Shown: piece by piece, positions 17,714 through 29,576 of the stretch
Layout of the letters: each line of letters opens with the position of its first letter
Position numbering within the stretch: position 1 is the first letter of the stretch
Assembly: GCA_028284045.1 (NCBI GenBank)
Contig: JANQSN010000017.1
Coordinates: 31,633-95,632 of the forward strand
Direction of reading: 5' to 3'
DNA length: 64,000 nucleotides
Source: Alphaproteobacteria bacterium
Lineage (GTDB): Bacteria; Pseudomonadota; Alphaproteobacteria; DSM-16000; Inquilinaceae
Made by a program: the position numbers and the translations under genes
The notes under the pieces: generated by a model
Database searches by the model: none
Seen by the model: the letters and a program-made list of their open reading frames with translations, nothing else
What the model was told of the DNA's origin: nothing

Positions 17714-18711
17714 CCGACGGCACCGCGCGCCGCGTGATGCTGCTGGGCGCCACCGGCACGATCGGCCGGGCGACGGCGCGCGCGCTGGTCCGGCGCGGCC
17801 ATCACGTCGTCTGCTTCGTGCGGCCGCGCGCCGGGGCGGGTGGCGCGCTGACGCCGGACCGCAGCACCGCGCTGCTGGACGGAGCGACCGTGCGGTTCGG
17901 CGACGTGACCGACCCGGCGTCGCTTGCCCGCGACGGGTTCTGCGGCGAGCCCTTCGATGCGCTCGTCTCCTGCCTGGCATCGCGGACCGGTGCGCCCGAG
18001 GACGCTTGGGCGATCGACCACCAGGCGCATCTCAATGCGCTGTCTGCGGCCCGGGACGCCGGCGTTCGCCAGATGGTCCTGCTGTCGGCGATCTGCGTCC
18101 AGAAACCCCTGCTTGCCTTCCAGCACGCCAAGCGAGCGTTCGAGACGGCGCTGATGGGTTCAGGCCTCACCTACTCGATCGTTCGGCCGACCGCGTTCTT
18201 CAAATCGCTGTCGGGTCAGCTCGACCGGCTGGCCCGCGGCAAGCCCTTCCTGGTGTTCGGCGACGGCACGTTGACGGCCTGCAAGCCGATCGGCGACGAT
18301 GATCTGGCCGACTACCTCGCCGGCTGCCTGGACGATCCCGACCGCCACAACCGCATCCTGCCGATCGGCGGCCCGGGCGCGGCGATCACGCCGCGCCAGC
18401 AGGGCGAGCGCCTGTTCGCCCTGCTCGGCCGCTCACCCCGGTTTCGCACGGTGCCGGTGGCCTTCCTGGATGCGATCATCGCGACGCTGGCCACGCTCGG
18501 CCACATCGCGCCCAAGCTAAAGGAGAAGGCGGAGCTGGCGCGCATCGGGCGCTACTACGCCACGGAGTCCATGCTGGTCCTCGACCCGGCCACCGGCCGC
18601 TACGATGCCGAGGCCACGCCGTCCACCGGGTCGGAGACGCTGTTCGACTTCTACGAACGCCTGGTCCGGGGCGAGGCCACCATCGACCGCGGCGACCACG
18701 CGGTGTTCTGA
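17710..18711 (+). CDS. bciA: divinyl (bacterio)chlorophyllide 8-vinyl reductase, BciA type
   Basis: 333 residues of the atypical SDR fold. The nucleotide site is GATGTIG (13-19). Long stretches match plant and bacterial DVR/BciA: GDVTDPASL, SCLASRTG, WAIDHQA, LLSAICVQKPLL, YSIVRPTAFFKSLSGQ, FGDGTLTACKPI, LPIGGPG and IGRYYATESMLV. The enzyme reduces the C8-vinyl group of divinyl (proto)chlorophyllide with NADPH, in bacteriochlorophyll synthesis. The GTG at 17710 overlaps the stop of the PaiB-like gene; its length then agrees with the family. No other photosynthesis gene is next to it, so phototrophy is an inference, strengthened by tspO at 43.6 kb. Confidence 0.85.
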   Translation: MTDGTARRVMLLGATGTIGRATARALVRRGHHVVCFVRPRAGAGGALTPDRSTALLDGATVRFGDVTDPASLARDGFCGEPFDALVSCLASRTGAPEDAWAIDHQAHLNALSAARDAGVRQMVLLSAICVQKPLLAFQHAKRAFETALMGSGLTYSIVRPTAFFKSLSGQLDRLARGKPFLVFGDGTLTACKPIGDDDLADYLAGCLDDPDRHNRILPIGGPGAAITPRQQGERLFALLGRSPRFRTVPVAFLDAIIATLATLGHIAPKLKEKAELARIGRYYATESMLVLDPATGRYDAEATPSTGSETLFDFYERLVRGEATIDRGDHAVF

Positions 18712-18728
18712 CGGCGGGGCCGTCCCCC

Positions 18729-19961
<1,233 letters not shown>

Positions 19962-20078
19962 TCACCGAAGAATACGTGCGGTGACCAGACAAAGTTGGCG
20001 TAACGGTCAATCGATCGATTCCAGGGACCGTATCGCCCGCTTTCGGGCAGCGCAAGCTGAAGCGGCGGTGTATGTCAC

Positions 20079-20327
20079 TTAGTGATCGTCTTCGCCTTGC
20101 GACATCACGCCGATCGCCATGCCGATGCCGCCGAAGGTCAAGATCAACGCAAAGAACAACATGAAGAACCAAAGCCAGGAGAGATCGGCTTCAACCATCA
20201 GCGTGTAGAGACCGCCCCAATCCTGCACCATCAACAAGAGGCCGAAGCTCACGCCGACGGCGGCGCCGATCAGCAGATGGCGCCGCATGAACAAGAGGGC
20301 CGATCGCTCGAAGGCGTGCAGCGGCAT
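20079..20327 (-). CDS. small two-helix membrane protein
   Basis: 82 residues with two transmembrane stretches (about 17-35 and 50-74) and a short acidic tail, GEDDH. The ATG at 20327 has GGAAGAGG in the right position upstream, which supports a real gene. No family is recognised. Its promoter side faces the sigma-54-like site of the SLT gene. Confidence 0.6.
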   Translation of the reverse strand: MPLHAFERSALLFMRRHLLIGAAVGVSFGLLLMVQDWGGLYTLMVEADLSWLWFFMLFFALILTFGGIGMAIGVMSQGEDDH

Positions 20328-20466
20328 GGGGCCTCTTCCTGATCTCTTGGCGTCGGGCGGGCGCCCACCACCCGGCAAGATGTTCCGGGCAAGCGGTGCC
20401 GACAAGCCCTGCCAGGCGCGCTGCCCGATCGCCCGCCCCCGCGGTCCGGCACGCGCGCACGCCGTC

Positions 20467-20482
20467 TGGCATCGATATTGCG
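20467..20482 (+). promoter_or_regulatory. sigma-54-type promoter candidate
   Basis: TGGCATCGATATTGCG matches the -24/-12 pattern TGGCAY-N5-TTGCW with the required 10-base distance between the GG and GC pairs; the last base differs. It points toward the SLT gene that starts 175 bases downstream. Confidence 0.5.
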
Positions 20483-20526
20483 TTGCCTTGGGCGAGGAAC
20501 GGCCGACGTCCGCACGGGTATCGGCC

Positions 20527-20594
20527 TCTAGTGTGATGGTTCCGAGAGTCGGTGCACGATGTGCACCGACTCTCGGAAGCTGAATCACACTAGA
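20527..20594. repeat. 68-bp near-perfect palindrome
   Basis: Outer arms TCTAGTGTGAT (20527-20537) and ATCACACTAGA (20584-20594) enclose a 17-bp inner stem (20541-20557 with 20561-20577) and a 3-base loop; only a small bulge breaks the symmetry. It could be a mobile mini-element, a cruciform, or a transcribed hairpin in the leader of the SLT gene. Confidence 0.85.
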
Positions 20595-20657
20595 ATCAAC
20601 AGATTGGTGTCCCAACCGCCAACCACTGGCCGCCCGCGGCCGGGGAGCCTTGAGAGC

Positions 20658-21575
20658 ATGAGCAACGCCAGCCCCGCCTACGCCATCGGCGACTACGACG
20701 TCAGCAGCCGGGTCCTCTCCGCCGTTCAGGAAGCCAGCCGCCGCACCGGCGTCGACTTCCGCTACATGATGGCCAAGGCAGCCCAGGAAAGCGCCTTCCG
20801 CGCCGATGCCCGCGCCGGCACCACCAGCGCCAGCGGGCTCTACCAGTTCATCGACTCCACCTGGCTCAACATGATCAAGGAGCATGGGCGCGAACACGGG
20901 CTCGGCCGCTACGCCGACCAGATCGTCGAGCGGGTCGACGGGTCCATGTCCGTCCCCAACCGGGCCGCGCGCGAGGAGATCTTGGGCCTGCGCTTCGACC
21001 CGCGCATCAACGCCCTGATGGCCGGGGAGTTCGCCCAGGACAACCGCGCGCATCTGGAAGCCCGCGTCGGCGGCGACATCGGCCCGACCGAGCTGTATCT
21101 CGCCCATTTTCTGGGCGCCGCCGGGGCCACCACCTTCCTGAAGGCGCAGCAGGAAAACCCGCTGCAGTCGGCAGCCGGTCTGTTTCCCGCCGCCGCGCGG
21201 GCCAACCGGGCGGTCTTCTACAACCGCGCCACCGGCCAGCCGAGGACGCTGGACGAGGTCTATGGCTGGGCCGACCGGCGCATGGCCCAGGGCATGGCGT
21301 TGGTCGACGGCGGGGTGAGCAGCGGCGGCCGGCCGATGGTGCTGGCCTCGCATTTCGGCCAGGCCCGCATGATCAGCGCGGTGCCGCGGCCCACCGCCGT
21401 CGGCGCCTATGCGCCGTCCGCCGCCTGGCAGAACCAGGTGGCCGCGCTGGCGCACAACACGCCGGGCACGCCGACGCCGGCGGGTGCGGGCTCCAGCGGC
21501 CTGTCGATGTGGACGATGCTGACCGCCTCGGCCCTGCCGATTCCCGGCGAAACGCCGCCGGGCGCGGCATCCTGA
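20658..21575 (+). CDS. transglycosylase SLT-domain protein without signal peptide
   Basis: 305 residues. Residues about 15-160 form an SLT-type domain: AAQESAF with catalytic E44, then [13 protein letters not shown]. The N-terminus [14 protein letters not shown] has no signal peptide, and the C-terminal 80 residues are low-complexity. The lack of a leader fits flagellum-type export, as for rod-associated muramidases. A sigma-54-like promoter lies upstream, as at flagellar genes of alphaproteobacteria. So a flagellar lytic transglycosylase is plausible, but no other flagellar gene adjoins it. Confidence 0.78.
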   Translation: MSNASPAYAIGDYDVSSRVLSAVQEASRRTGVDFRYMMAKAAQESAFRADARAGTTSASGLYQFIDSTWLNMIKEHGREHGLGRYADQIVERVDGSMSVPNRAAREEILGLRFDPRINALMAGEFAQDNRAHLEARVGGDIGPTELYLAHFLGAAGATTFLKAQQENPLQSAAGLFPAAARANRAVFYNRATGQPRTLDEVYGWADRRMAQGMALVDGGVSSGGRPMVLASHFGQARMISAVPRPTAVGAYAPSAAWQNQVAALAHNTPGTPTPAGAGSSGLSMWTMLTASALPIPGETPPGAAS

Positions 21576-21699
21576 CCCCGCGCGGCGGCGCCCCTTCGCT
21601 CAGCACAGAGGCGGTTTGCACGCGGCTGGGTTAACCGGGCGGGGCGCCCGGGCTATATCTGTGGGACCCGTCCACAGTCACCGCTGCCGATCCAGGCCC

Positions 21700-23907
<2,208 letters not shown>

Positions 23908-24717
23908 ATGTCCGACCCGCAAGACACGCCGCCGCCGCCGGCGCCCGGCGCCGCGCTGGTGACCGGCGCCGCCTATCGGATCGGCCGGGCGATCGCGACG
24001 GCGCTGGCGGAAGACGGCTGGGCCGTCGCCCTGCACTACCACCGGTCGCGGGCGGCGGCGGAGGCGCTGTGCGGCGAGCTGACGGCTGCCGGCGCGACCG
24101 CGGCCACCGTCGCCGCCGACCTCGCCGATCCCGACGCCGCGCGGTCCCTGGTCGGGCGGAGTGCGGCGGCGCTCGGGCACGCGCCGACGCTGCTGGTCAA
24201 CAACGCCTCGCTGTTCGCGTACGACCAGGCGGCCACGGTCACCGCGGACGGCTTCGGCGCGCATATGGCGACCAACGCCCTGGCGCCGCTGTTGATATCG
24301 CAGGCCCTGGCCGACGGGCTGCCCGACGAGGCCGCGGGGTTGATCGTCAATCTGCTCGACAACAAGGTGTTCAACCTCAACCCCGACTTCTTCTCCTACA
24401 CGATCAGCAAGGTGGCCCTGCACGGCATCACGGAGCTGCTGACGCTGGCGCTGGCGCCACGCGTCCGGGTCGCCGGCATCGCGCCCGGCGTCACCCTGAT
24501 CAGCGGGCGCCAGACGCCGGAAAGCTTCGCGCGCTCCCACCGCTTCAACCCGCTGGGCCGGGGCGCGACGGTGGCGGAGATCGTCGCGGCGCTGCGCTTC
24601 ATCATCGCCGCGCCCAGCCTGACCGGGCAGACCATCGTGCTGGACGGCGGGCAATCGAAGATCCGCCAGGAACGCGATGTCGCCTTCCTCACCGGTACCC
24701 GAACCGATGACGCCTGA
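23908..24717 (+). CDS. FolM/pteridine reductase-like SDR
   Basis: 269 residues. The nucleotide motif is TGAAYRIG (19-26); the TGxxxRxG form with Arg is the mark of pteridine reductases and FolM rather than ordinary SDRs. The Tyr/Lys pair is in SYTISK, preceded by LLVNNAS. The start abuts the uvrB stop with no gap, and the end overlaps folB by 11 bases. The folB link supports a role in pterin reduction (dihydromonapterin or dihydrofolate). Confidence 0.75.
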   Translation: MSDPQDTPPPPAPGAALVTGAAYRIGRAIATALAEDGWAVALHYHRSRAAAEALCGELTAAGATAATVAADLADPDAARSLVGRSAAALGHAPTLLVNNASLFAYDQAATVTADGFGAHMATNALAPLLISQALADGLPDEAAGLIVNLLDNKVFNLNPDFFSYTISKVALHGITELLTLALAPRVRVAGIAPGVTLISGRQTPESFARSHRFNPLGRGATVAEIVAALRFIIAAPSLTGQTIVLDGGQSKIRQERDVAFLTGTRTDDA

Positions 24718-25132
24718 GGCGCCATCGGCCGCGCCGCCGGCGGCAACCACCGCGCGGACCATGCGGATCTTTTTCCGCGGCCTTACCGTGCCCTGCCGAA
24801 TCGGGGTGCACGACTTCGAGCGCAGCGGACCGCAGCGGGTCGCCATCGACATCGACCTGTGGGTCGACCGCGCGCTGGCCGACCGTGCGGGCGGCAGCGA
24901 CGACCTGGCCGACACGCTGGACTACGACCAGATCCGCGCGGCGGCGCAGACCATCGCGTCAACCCGCGTCTTCAACACGCAAGAAGCGCTGTGCCTGGCG
25001 ATCCTGCACGCCTGTCTTGACCAGCCACCGGTGCGGGCGGCGCGGGTGGCCACCGCCAAGCCGGACGTCTACCCGGATACCGCCGCGGTGGGGGTCGAGC
25101 TGTACGAGGAAAAGCCGCTCGGGGGACCGTAA
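24707..25132 (+). CDS. folB: dihydroneopterin aldolase
   Basis: 141 residues; the FolB domain begins at MRIFFRGLTVPCRIGVHDFE (about residue 19), typical of the family, and continues with the LDYDQI segment and KPDVYP. The protein converts 7,8-dihydroneopterin to 6-hydroxymethyl-dihydropterin in folate synthesis. The first ATG, at 24707, overlaps the preceding SDR gene by 11 bases; an ATG at 24761 is the other possible start. Confidence 0.88.
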   Translation: MTPEAPSAAPPAATTARTMRIFFRGLTVPCRIGVHDFERSGPQRVAIDIDLWVDRALADRAGGSDDLADTLDYDQIRAAAQTIASTRVFNTQEALCLAILHACLDQPPVRAARVATAKPDVYPDTAAVGVELYEEKPLGGP

Positions 25133-25159
25133 CCATGGCGCGCAGTTACCGCGCCATGG
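25133..25159. terminator. hairpin directly after folB
   Basis: CCATGGCGCG and CGCGCCATGG form a 10-bp perfect stem with a 7-base loop, starting at the first base after the folB stop. No T-run follows, so it is a terminator-like stem rather than a classical one. Confidence 0.5.
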
Positions 25160-25591
25160 CGCAACTCGTGCGCAAACCCTTCGAAGCAAAGGATTAACCA
25201 TTAGGCGCACAAGGAGCGTATCTCGACGCACCCGCGTCCCTCGAAGCCGGAAAGTTGTTCACAGCCCCGCCAACCGCGGAAGAACGCTCGATGTCAAGCA
25301 TGATATTACGACGATTGTCATATTATATTCACCTTGACTGTGGAAACGCTCTTTTGAATCAAATTGTTAGTTTGATGCTCGTTTTTTGGGCAAACAGCCA
25401 AAGACCCCGGGAACCCGGGGCGCGCGCGGGCTGTCCGGCAGCTTATCGACAGAGTTATCCACAGGAATGGTGGATATCCTTTGACGCCGCAGAACCGCCA
25501 AAGGTTAACGGCTGGCCAGCCGCCTGGAATCCGCAGGCGCGCCGGGGCGATGGCGGCCCGGCCAACCCGCATCGACGCGCGGGGATCGCCC
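25133..25591. other. 459-bp AT-rich gap with DnaA-box-like sequences
   Basis: No gene is visible. Bases 25300-25390 are strikingly AT-rich for this genome. DnaA-box-like 9-mers: TTATCCACA at 25455-25463 (exact), TTGTTCACA at 25255-25263 (fits TTNTNCACA), TTATCGACA at 25443-25451 (one mismatch) and TGTGGAAAC at 25339-25347 (reverse, one mismatch). A short open frame from 25481 reads into uvrC through a TTG and is probably not its start. Confidence 0.55.
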
Positions 25592-27550
25592 ATGGCTGAC
25601 CCGAAGCAGACCGCGGGGGCCGACCCGGACCCGGCCACCGACGCGGCACCCCCCGACGCGATGGCCCCCGATACGGCAGCGGCAAGCCGGCGCGGCGACC
25701 GGCCGCGGCTGACGGTGGAAGACGGGCTGGCGGTCATCCGCAGCCATGTCCGCACCCTGCCGAATCAGCCCGGCGTCTACCGGATGCTCGCCGCCGACGG
25801 CGCCGCGCTCTACGTGGGCAAGGCGCATAGCCTGCGCAAGCGGGTCGCCGCCTACACCCAGGCCGGACGCCACCCGACGCGGCTGTTGCGGATGATCGCC
25901 GAGACCCGGTCCATGGAGTTCGTCGTCACCCGATCGGAAGTCGAAGCGCTGCTGCTGGAAGCCAACCTGATCAAGAAGCTGAAGCCTCGCTTCAACATCC
26001 TGCTGCGCGACGACAAGACCTTCCCGCATATCGTGCTGACCGGCGATCACGCCTATGCCCAGATCGCCAAGCACCGCGGCACGCAAGACTCGCGCAACCG
26101 CTATTTCGGACCGTTCGCCTCCGCCGGCGCGGTCAACCGGACGATCACCGCGCTGCAGCGCGCCTTTCTGTTGCGCAACTGCTCCGATGCGGTGTTCGCC
26201 CAGCGCACCCGCCCCTGCCTGCAGTACCAGATCAAGCGCTGCACGGCGCCCTGCGTCGGCTATGTCGGCGAGGACAGCTATGGCGAGCAGGTCGACCAGG
26301 CGGTCGCCTTCCTGACCGGCCGCAGCCAGGCGGTGCACGACCGCTTCCGGGCGGAGATGCAGGCCTCCAGCGACCGGCTGGATTTCGAGCAGGCGGCCCG
26401 CTGGCGCGACCGGGTGCGCGCGCTGGCCGCCGTCCAGGCGCATCAGGACATCAACATCGAAGGCCTCGCCGACGCCGATGCCATGGCCGCCCACCAGGAA
26501 GGCGGCCAGACCTGCGTGCAGGTCTATTTCTTCCGCGGCGGGCGCAACTACGGCACCCGCGCCTATTTCCCCAGCCACGACAAGAGCCAGGAGGCGGCCG
26601 CCGTGCTCGCCGCCTTCGTCGCCCAATTCTACGACAACAAGCCGCCGCCGCCGCTGCTGCTGGTCAGCCATCCGCTGGCGGAGACCGCGCTGTTGGAAGA
26701 GGCGCTCGGCCTCGCCGCCGGGCGGCGGGTGCGGGTCGTCCAGCCGCAGCGCGGCGACCGTCGCCGGCTGATCGACCATGCCTTGTCCAATGCCCGCGAG
26801 GCGCTCGGCCGGCGGCTGGCGGACAGCAGGAGCCAGGCGACCCTGCTGGACGGCGTCGCCCGCGCCTTCGCGCTCGACGAGCCGCCGCAGCGCATCGAGA
26901 TCTACGACAACAGCCACATTCAGGGCACCAACGCCATCGGCGCCATGGTGGTCGCCGGGCCGGACGGCTTCGACAAATCCGCCTATCGCAAGTTCAACAT
27001 CAAGGCGGCCGCGGCGGCCGGCGACGACTATGCGATGATGCGCGAGGTGATCGCCCGGCGCTTTGCCCGGGCGCTGAAGGAGGACGAGGACCGCCACGCC
27101 TGGCCGGACCTGGTGATCATCGACGGCGGGCGCGGCCAGCTCTCCGCCGCGCGAACCGCGCTGGCCGACCTCGGCGTCGACGATGTCCCGCTGGTCGCCA
27201 TGGCCAAGGGACCCGACCGCGACGCCGGGCGTGAGACCTTCTTCCGGCCGGACGCGCCGCCACTGACCCTCGACCCGCGCGACCCGGTGCTCTACTACCT
27301 CCAGCGGCTGCGCGACGAGGCGCACCGCTTCGCCATCGGCACCCACCGCGCCCGCCGCCAGGGCGACATCGCGCGGTCGCCGCTGGACGGGGTGCCCGGG
27401 ATCGGGCCGCGGCGCAAGAAGGCGCTGCTTCTGCATTTCGGCTCGGCCCGGGCGATCGGCCGCGCCAGCCTGGAAGACCTTGCCGCGGTAGAGGGGATCA
27501 GTCGTACTGTGGCCGAGCGGATCTACGACCACTTCCACAGCCATGACTGA
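25592..27550 (+). CDS. uvrC: excinuclease ABC subunit C
   Basis: 652 residues. The GIY-YIG nuclease domain begins near residue 58 (QPGVYRML, then LYVGKAHSLRKR), followed by the UVR motif DFEQAARWRDRVRAL, the RNase H-like nuclease domain with EIYDNSHIQGT, and the C-terminal helix-hairpin-helix repeats (DGVPGIGPRRKKALL). It cuts both sides of a lesion in nucleotide excision repair. I chose the ATG at 25592; the N-terminal 35 residues are a low-complexity extension. It overlaps pgsA by 8 bases. Confidence 0.94.
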   Translation: MADPKQTAGADPDPATDAAPPDAMAPDTAAASRRGDRPRLTVEDGLAVIRSHVRTLPNQPGVYRMLAADGAALYVGKAHSLRKRVAAYTQAGRHPTRLLRMIAETRSMEFVVTRSEVEALLLEANLIKKLKPRFNILLRDDKTFPHIVLTGDHAYAQIAKHRGTQDSRNRYFGPFASAGAVNRTITALQRAFLLRNCSDAVFAQRTRPCLQYQIKRCTAPCVGYVGEDSYGEQVDQAVAFLTGRSQAVHDRFRAEMQASSDRLDFEQAARWRDRVRALAAVQAHQDINIEGLADADAMAAHQEGGQTCVQVYFFRGGRNYGTRAYFPSHDKSQEAAAVLAAFVAQFYDNKPPPPLLLVSHPLAETALLEEALGLAAGRRVRVVQPQRGDRRRLIDHALSNAREALGRRLADSRSQATLLDGVARAFALDEPPQRIEIYDNSHIQGTNAIGAMVVAGPDGFDKSAYRKFNIKAAAAAGDDYAMMREVIARRFARALKEDEDRHAWPDLVIIDGGRGQLSAARTALADLGVDDVPLVAMAKGPDRDAGRETFFRPDAPPLTLDPRDPVLYYLQRLRDEAHRFAIGTHRARRQGDIARSPLDGVPGIGPRRKKALLLHFGSARAIGRASLEDLAAVEGISRTVAERIYDHFHSHD

Positions 27551-28190
27551 CACCCGGCCTCCGCGGACCGACCCGGCCCCGGCGGGCACGCCCGATAGTG
27601 CGGCGGCACGCACCCGCGCGCGCCTGCCCAACGCCCTGACGCTGGCGCGCATCGTCGCGGTGGTGCCGGCGGTCGTTCTGGTGCTGCTGCCCGGACCGGC
27701 GGCGGCGGCGGCGGCGGTCGGGGTCTTCATCGCCGCCTCGCTGACCGACTGGCTGGACGGCTGGCTGGCCCGGCGCCTCGGCGTGGTTTCCGCCTTCGGC
27801 CGGCTGCTCGACCCGATCGCCGACAAGCTGCTGGTCACCGCCGTGCTGTTCGCCCTGGTGGCCGACGGCCGCCTGGCCGGCATCCATCTCGCCGCGGCGA
27901 TCGCCATCGTCGGGCGGGAGCTGCTGGTCTCGGGCCTGCGCGAATACCTCGCCGCCACCGGAGCCGGCGGCTTGGCGGTGACCGGGCCGGCGAAGTGGAA
28001 GACCGCCGCCCAGATGGTCGGGCTCACCGCATTGCTGGCGGTGCCGCTAGTGCCGGGCACCGACGCGGTGCATCTCGCCGGCTTGGCCGGGCTGTGGGTG
28101 GCGGCGGGGCTGACGGTGTGGACCGGCTGGCTCTACGCCGTCGCGGCGGCGCGGGCGATGGCGCCGGCCGGCCGCGGCCCCGGCGGATAA
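27543..28190 (+). CDS. pgsA: CDP-diacylglycerol-glycerol-3-phosphate 3-phosphatidyltransferase
   Basis: 215 residues, integral membrane protein. The CDP-alcohol phosphatidyltransferase motif D-x2-D-G-x2-A-R-x8-G-x3-D-x3-D is complete in DWLDGWLARR through LLDPIAD. It makes phosphatidylglycerophosphate, the first committed step to phosphatidylglycerol and cardiolipin. It overlaps the end of uvrC by 8 bases, an arrangement often found in proteobacteria. The first 28 residues are hydrophilic. Confidence 0.92.
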   Translation: MTDTRPPRTDPAPAGTPDSAAARTRARLPNALTLARIVAVVPAVVLVLLPGPAAAAAAVGVFIAASLTDWLDGWLARRLGVVSAFGRLLDPIADKLLVTAVLFALVADGRLAGIHLAAAIAIVGRELLVSGLREYLAATGAGGLAVTGPAKWKTAAQMVGLTALLAVPLVPGTDAVHLAGLAGLWVAAGLTVWTGWLYAVAAARAMAPAGRGPGG

Positions 28191-28199
28191 GCGGCGACG

Positions 28200-28745
28200 A
28201 TGTCGAAGCTGCGCCGGTTCTATCTGATGCGCGTGGTGCGGCCGATGCACCGTATGGAGCTGTCGCCCGGCGTCGCCGCCAATACCTGCGCGCTGGGCGT
28301 CGGCTGCGGGCTGATCGCGCCGCCCCTCCTGCAGCTCGTGGCGCTGGCGATCGCGTGGCTTCCGGCCCGCTTCCTCGGCCTCCGCTTCAACGTGGCGATC
28401 GCGGCGGTGCTGACGCTGGTCAGCAACCCGTTCACCTATCTGCCGATCTACAGCACCTATGCGGTGGTCGGCTGCCGCCTGACCGGCTGCAGCTCCAGCG
28501 AATTCGGCGTCGAGGCGATGCTGACGCTGTTGAACCAGGAAGGCGCGCTCGCCATGTTGCAGCGGTCGGGCGAGCTGTTGCGGCTGCTGCTGATCGGCGG
28601 CGTGCCCTTCTCGCTGGCCGGCGCCGCTGCCGCCTATCTGATCGGCCACCAGATCGCCCGCAAGCTGGGCGAGCGGCGGATCAAGGCGCGCGCGAAGCGC
28701 CGCCGCCGGGCGGCCGCGCAGGCGGCGGCCCGGCCCGAGCGGTAG
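28200..28745 (+). CDS. DUF2062 membrane protein
   Basis: 181 residues with the DUF2062 signature: SPGVAANTCALGVGCGLIAPPLLQ and later SNPFTYLPIYSTYAVVG. Hydrophobic segments lie at about 29-50, 60-85 and 120-145; the C-terminus is a highly basic tail. Function unknown; the family often lies near glycosyltransferase or lipid genes. It follows pgsA by 9 bases. Confidence 0.8.
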   Translation: MSKLRRFYLMRVVRPMHRMELSPGVAANTCALGVGCGLIAPPLLQLVALAIAWLPARFLGLRFNVAIAAVLTLVSNPFTYLPIYSTYAVVGCRLTGCSSSEFGVEAMLTLLNQEGALAMLQRSGELLRLLLIGGVPFSLAGAAAAYLIGHQIARKLGERRIKARAKRRRRAAAQAAARPER

Positions 28746-28765
28746 CCGAAGACGGGAGCCGACAG

Positions 28766-29017
28766 TTGCGCCTGCTCTACTTCGCCCAGATGCGCCAGCG
28801 GATCGGCTGCGCGGAAGAGACCGTCGACCCGCCGGCCGAGGTGGCCACGGTGGCGGCGCTGATCGACTGGCTGCGCGGCCGCGGCCCCGTCTATGCCGCC
28901 GCGCTGGCCGACGACCGCGCGGTCAAGGTGGCGGTCAACCAGGTCTTCGCACGCGCCGACGCCGCGGTTGGCCCGGGCGACGAGGTGGCCCTGTTCCCGC
29001 CCGTCACCGGCGGCTGA
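28766..29017 (+). CDS. moaD: molybdopterin synthase small subunit
   Basis: 83 residues of the ubiquitin-like MoaD fold: LLYFAQMRQRIG at the start, VKVAVNQVFA in the middle, and the essential C-terminal Gly-Gly in PPVTGG. The thiocarboxylated tail donates sulfur to precursor Z. It starts at TTG 28766 with GGGAG upstream; no ATG is available in frame near here. moaE follows by 18 bases. Confidence 0.88.
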   Translation: MRLLYFAQMRQRIGCAEETVDPPAEVATVAALIDWLRGRGPVYAAALADDRAVKVAVNQVFARADAAVGPGDEVALFPPVTGG

Positions 29018-29035
29018 CCGGGGGCCCCGCGTCGC

Positions 29036-29506
29036 ATGGCCGTCCGGGTGCAACGCGAGGATTTCGACCCCGGCGCGGAGATCGCCGCGCTGAGCGCGGG
29101 CCGCACGGACGCCGGGGCGCTGGCCAGCTTCATCGGCGTGGTCCGCCAGACGCCGGGCGCCGAGCCGCTGGTGGCGATGACGCTTGAGCACTATCCCGGC
29201 ATGACGGAGCGGATGCTGGCCGAGATCGAGGCGGCCGCCCGCGACCGCTGGCCGATCCTCGACTGCCGCATCATCCACCGCTACGGCCGGCTGGTCCCCG
29301 GCGAGCGCATCGTGCTGGTGGCCGTCGCCTCGCCGCACCGCGCTGCCGCCTTCGAGGCCTGCCAGTTCCTGATGGACTGGCTGAAGACCAAAGCGCCGTT
29401 CTGGAAGCTCGAAGAAACCGCGACCGGCAGCCGCTGGGTCGACGCCCAAGCCAGCGACGATGCAGCGGCGGCGCGGTGGGACGTGGCCGCACCAGCGCGC
29501 AGTTAA
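29036..29506 (+). CDS. moaE: molybdopterin synthase catalytic subunit
   Basis: 156 residues with MoaE motifs: GALASFIGVVR, LEHYPGMTE, IHRYGRLVPGE, and the conserved Lys in DWLKTKAPFWKLE. With MoaD it converts precursor Z to molybdopterin, needed for molybdenum cofactor enzymes. It is the last gene of the uvrC-pgsA-DUF2062-moaDE run. Confidence 0.92.
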   Translation: MAVRVQREDFDPGAEIAALSAGRTDAGALASFIGVVRQTPGAEPLVAMTLEHYPGMTERMLAEIEAAARDRWPILDCRIIHRYGRLVPGERIVLVAVASPHRAAAFEACQFLMDWLKTKAPFWKLEETATGSRWVDAQASDDAAAARWDVAAPARS

Positions 29507-29576
29507 GCGCCAGCGGGGACGGAATGAGGATGCCTAAGCGGTTGAAACGCCAACCTATCGACGCTGTCGAAAGGAT

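Larger units (their letters stand above)
20328..20657. other. 330-bp divergent intergenic region
   Basis: It holds the start region of the small membrane protein, a sigma-54-like site and a 68-bp palindrome (both listed separately). I see no protein in it. Confidence 0.6.

Noticed and set aside
20327..21455. A long N-terminal extension of the small membrane protein on the minus strand
   Set aside because: The extra part runs antisense through the SLT gene and the palindrome; the ATG at 20327 has a good ribosome site.
25255..25591. A small open frame in the AT-rich gap before uvrC, reading with TTG 25481
   Set aside because: Composition is not protein-like and uvrC similarity begins only after 25592.
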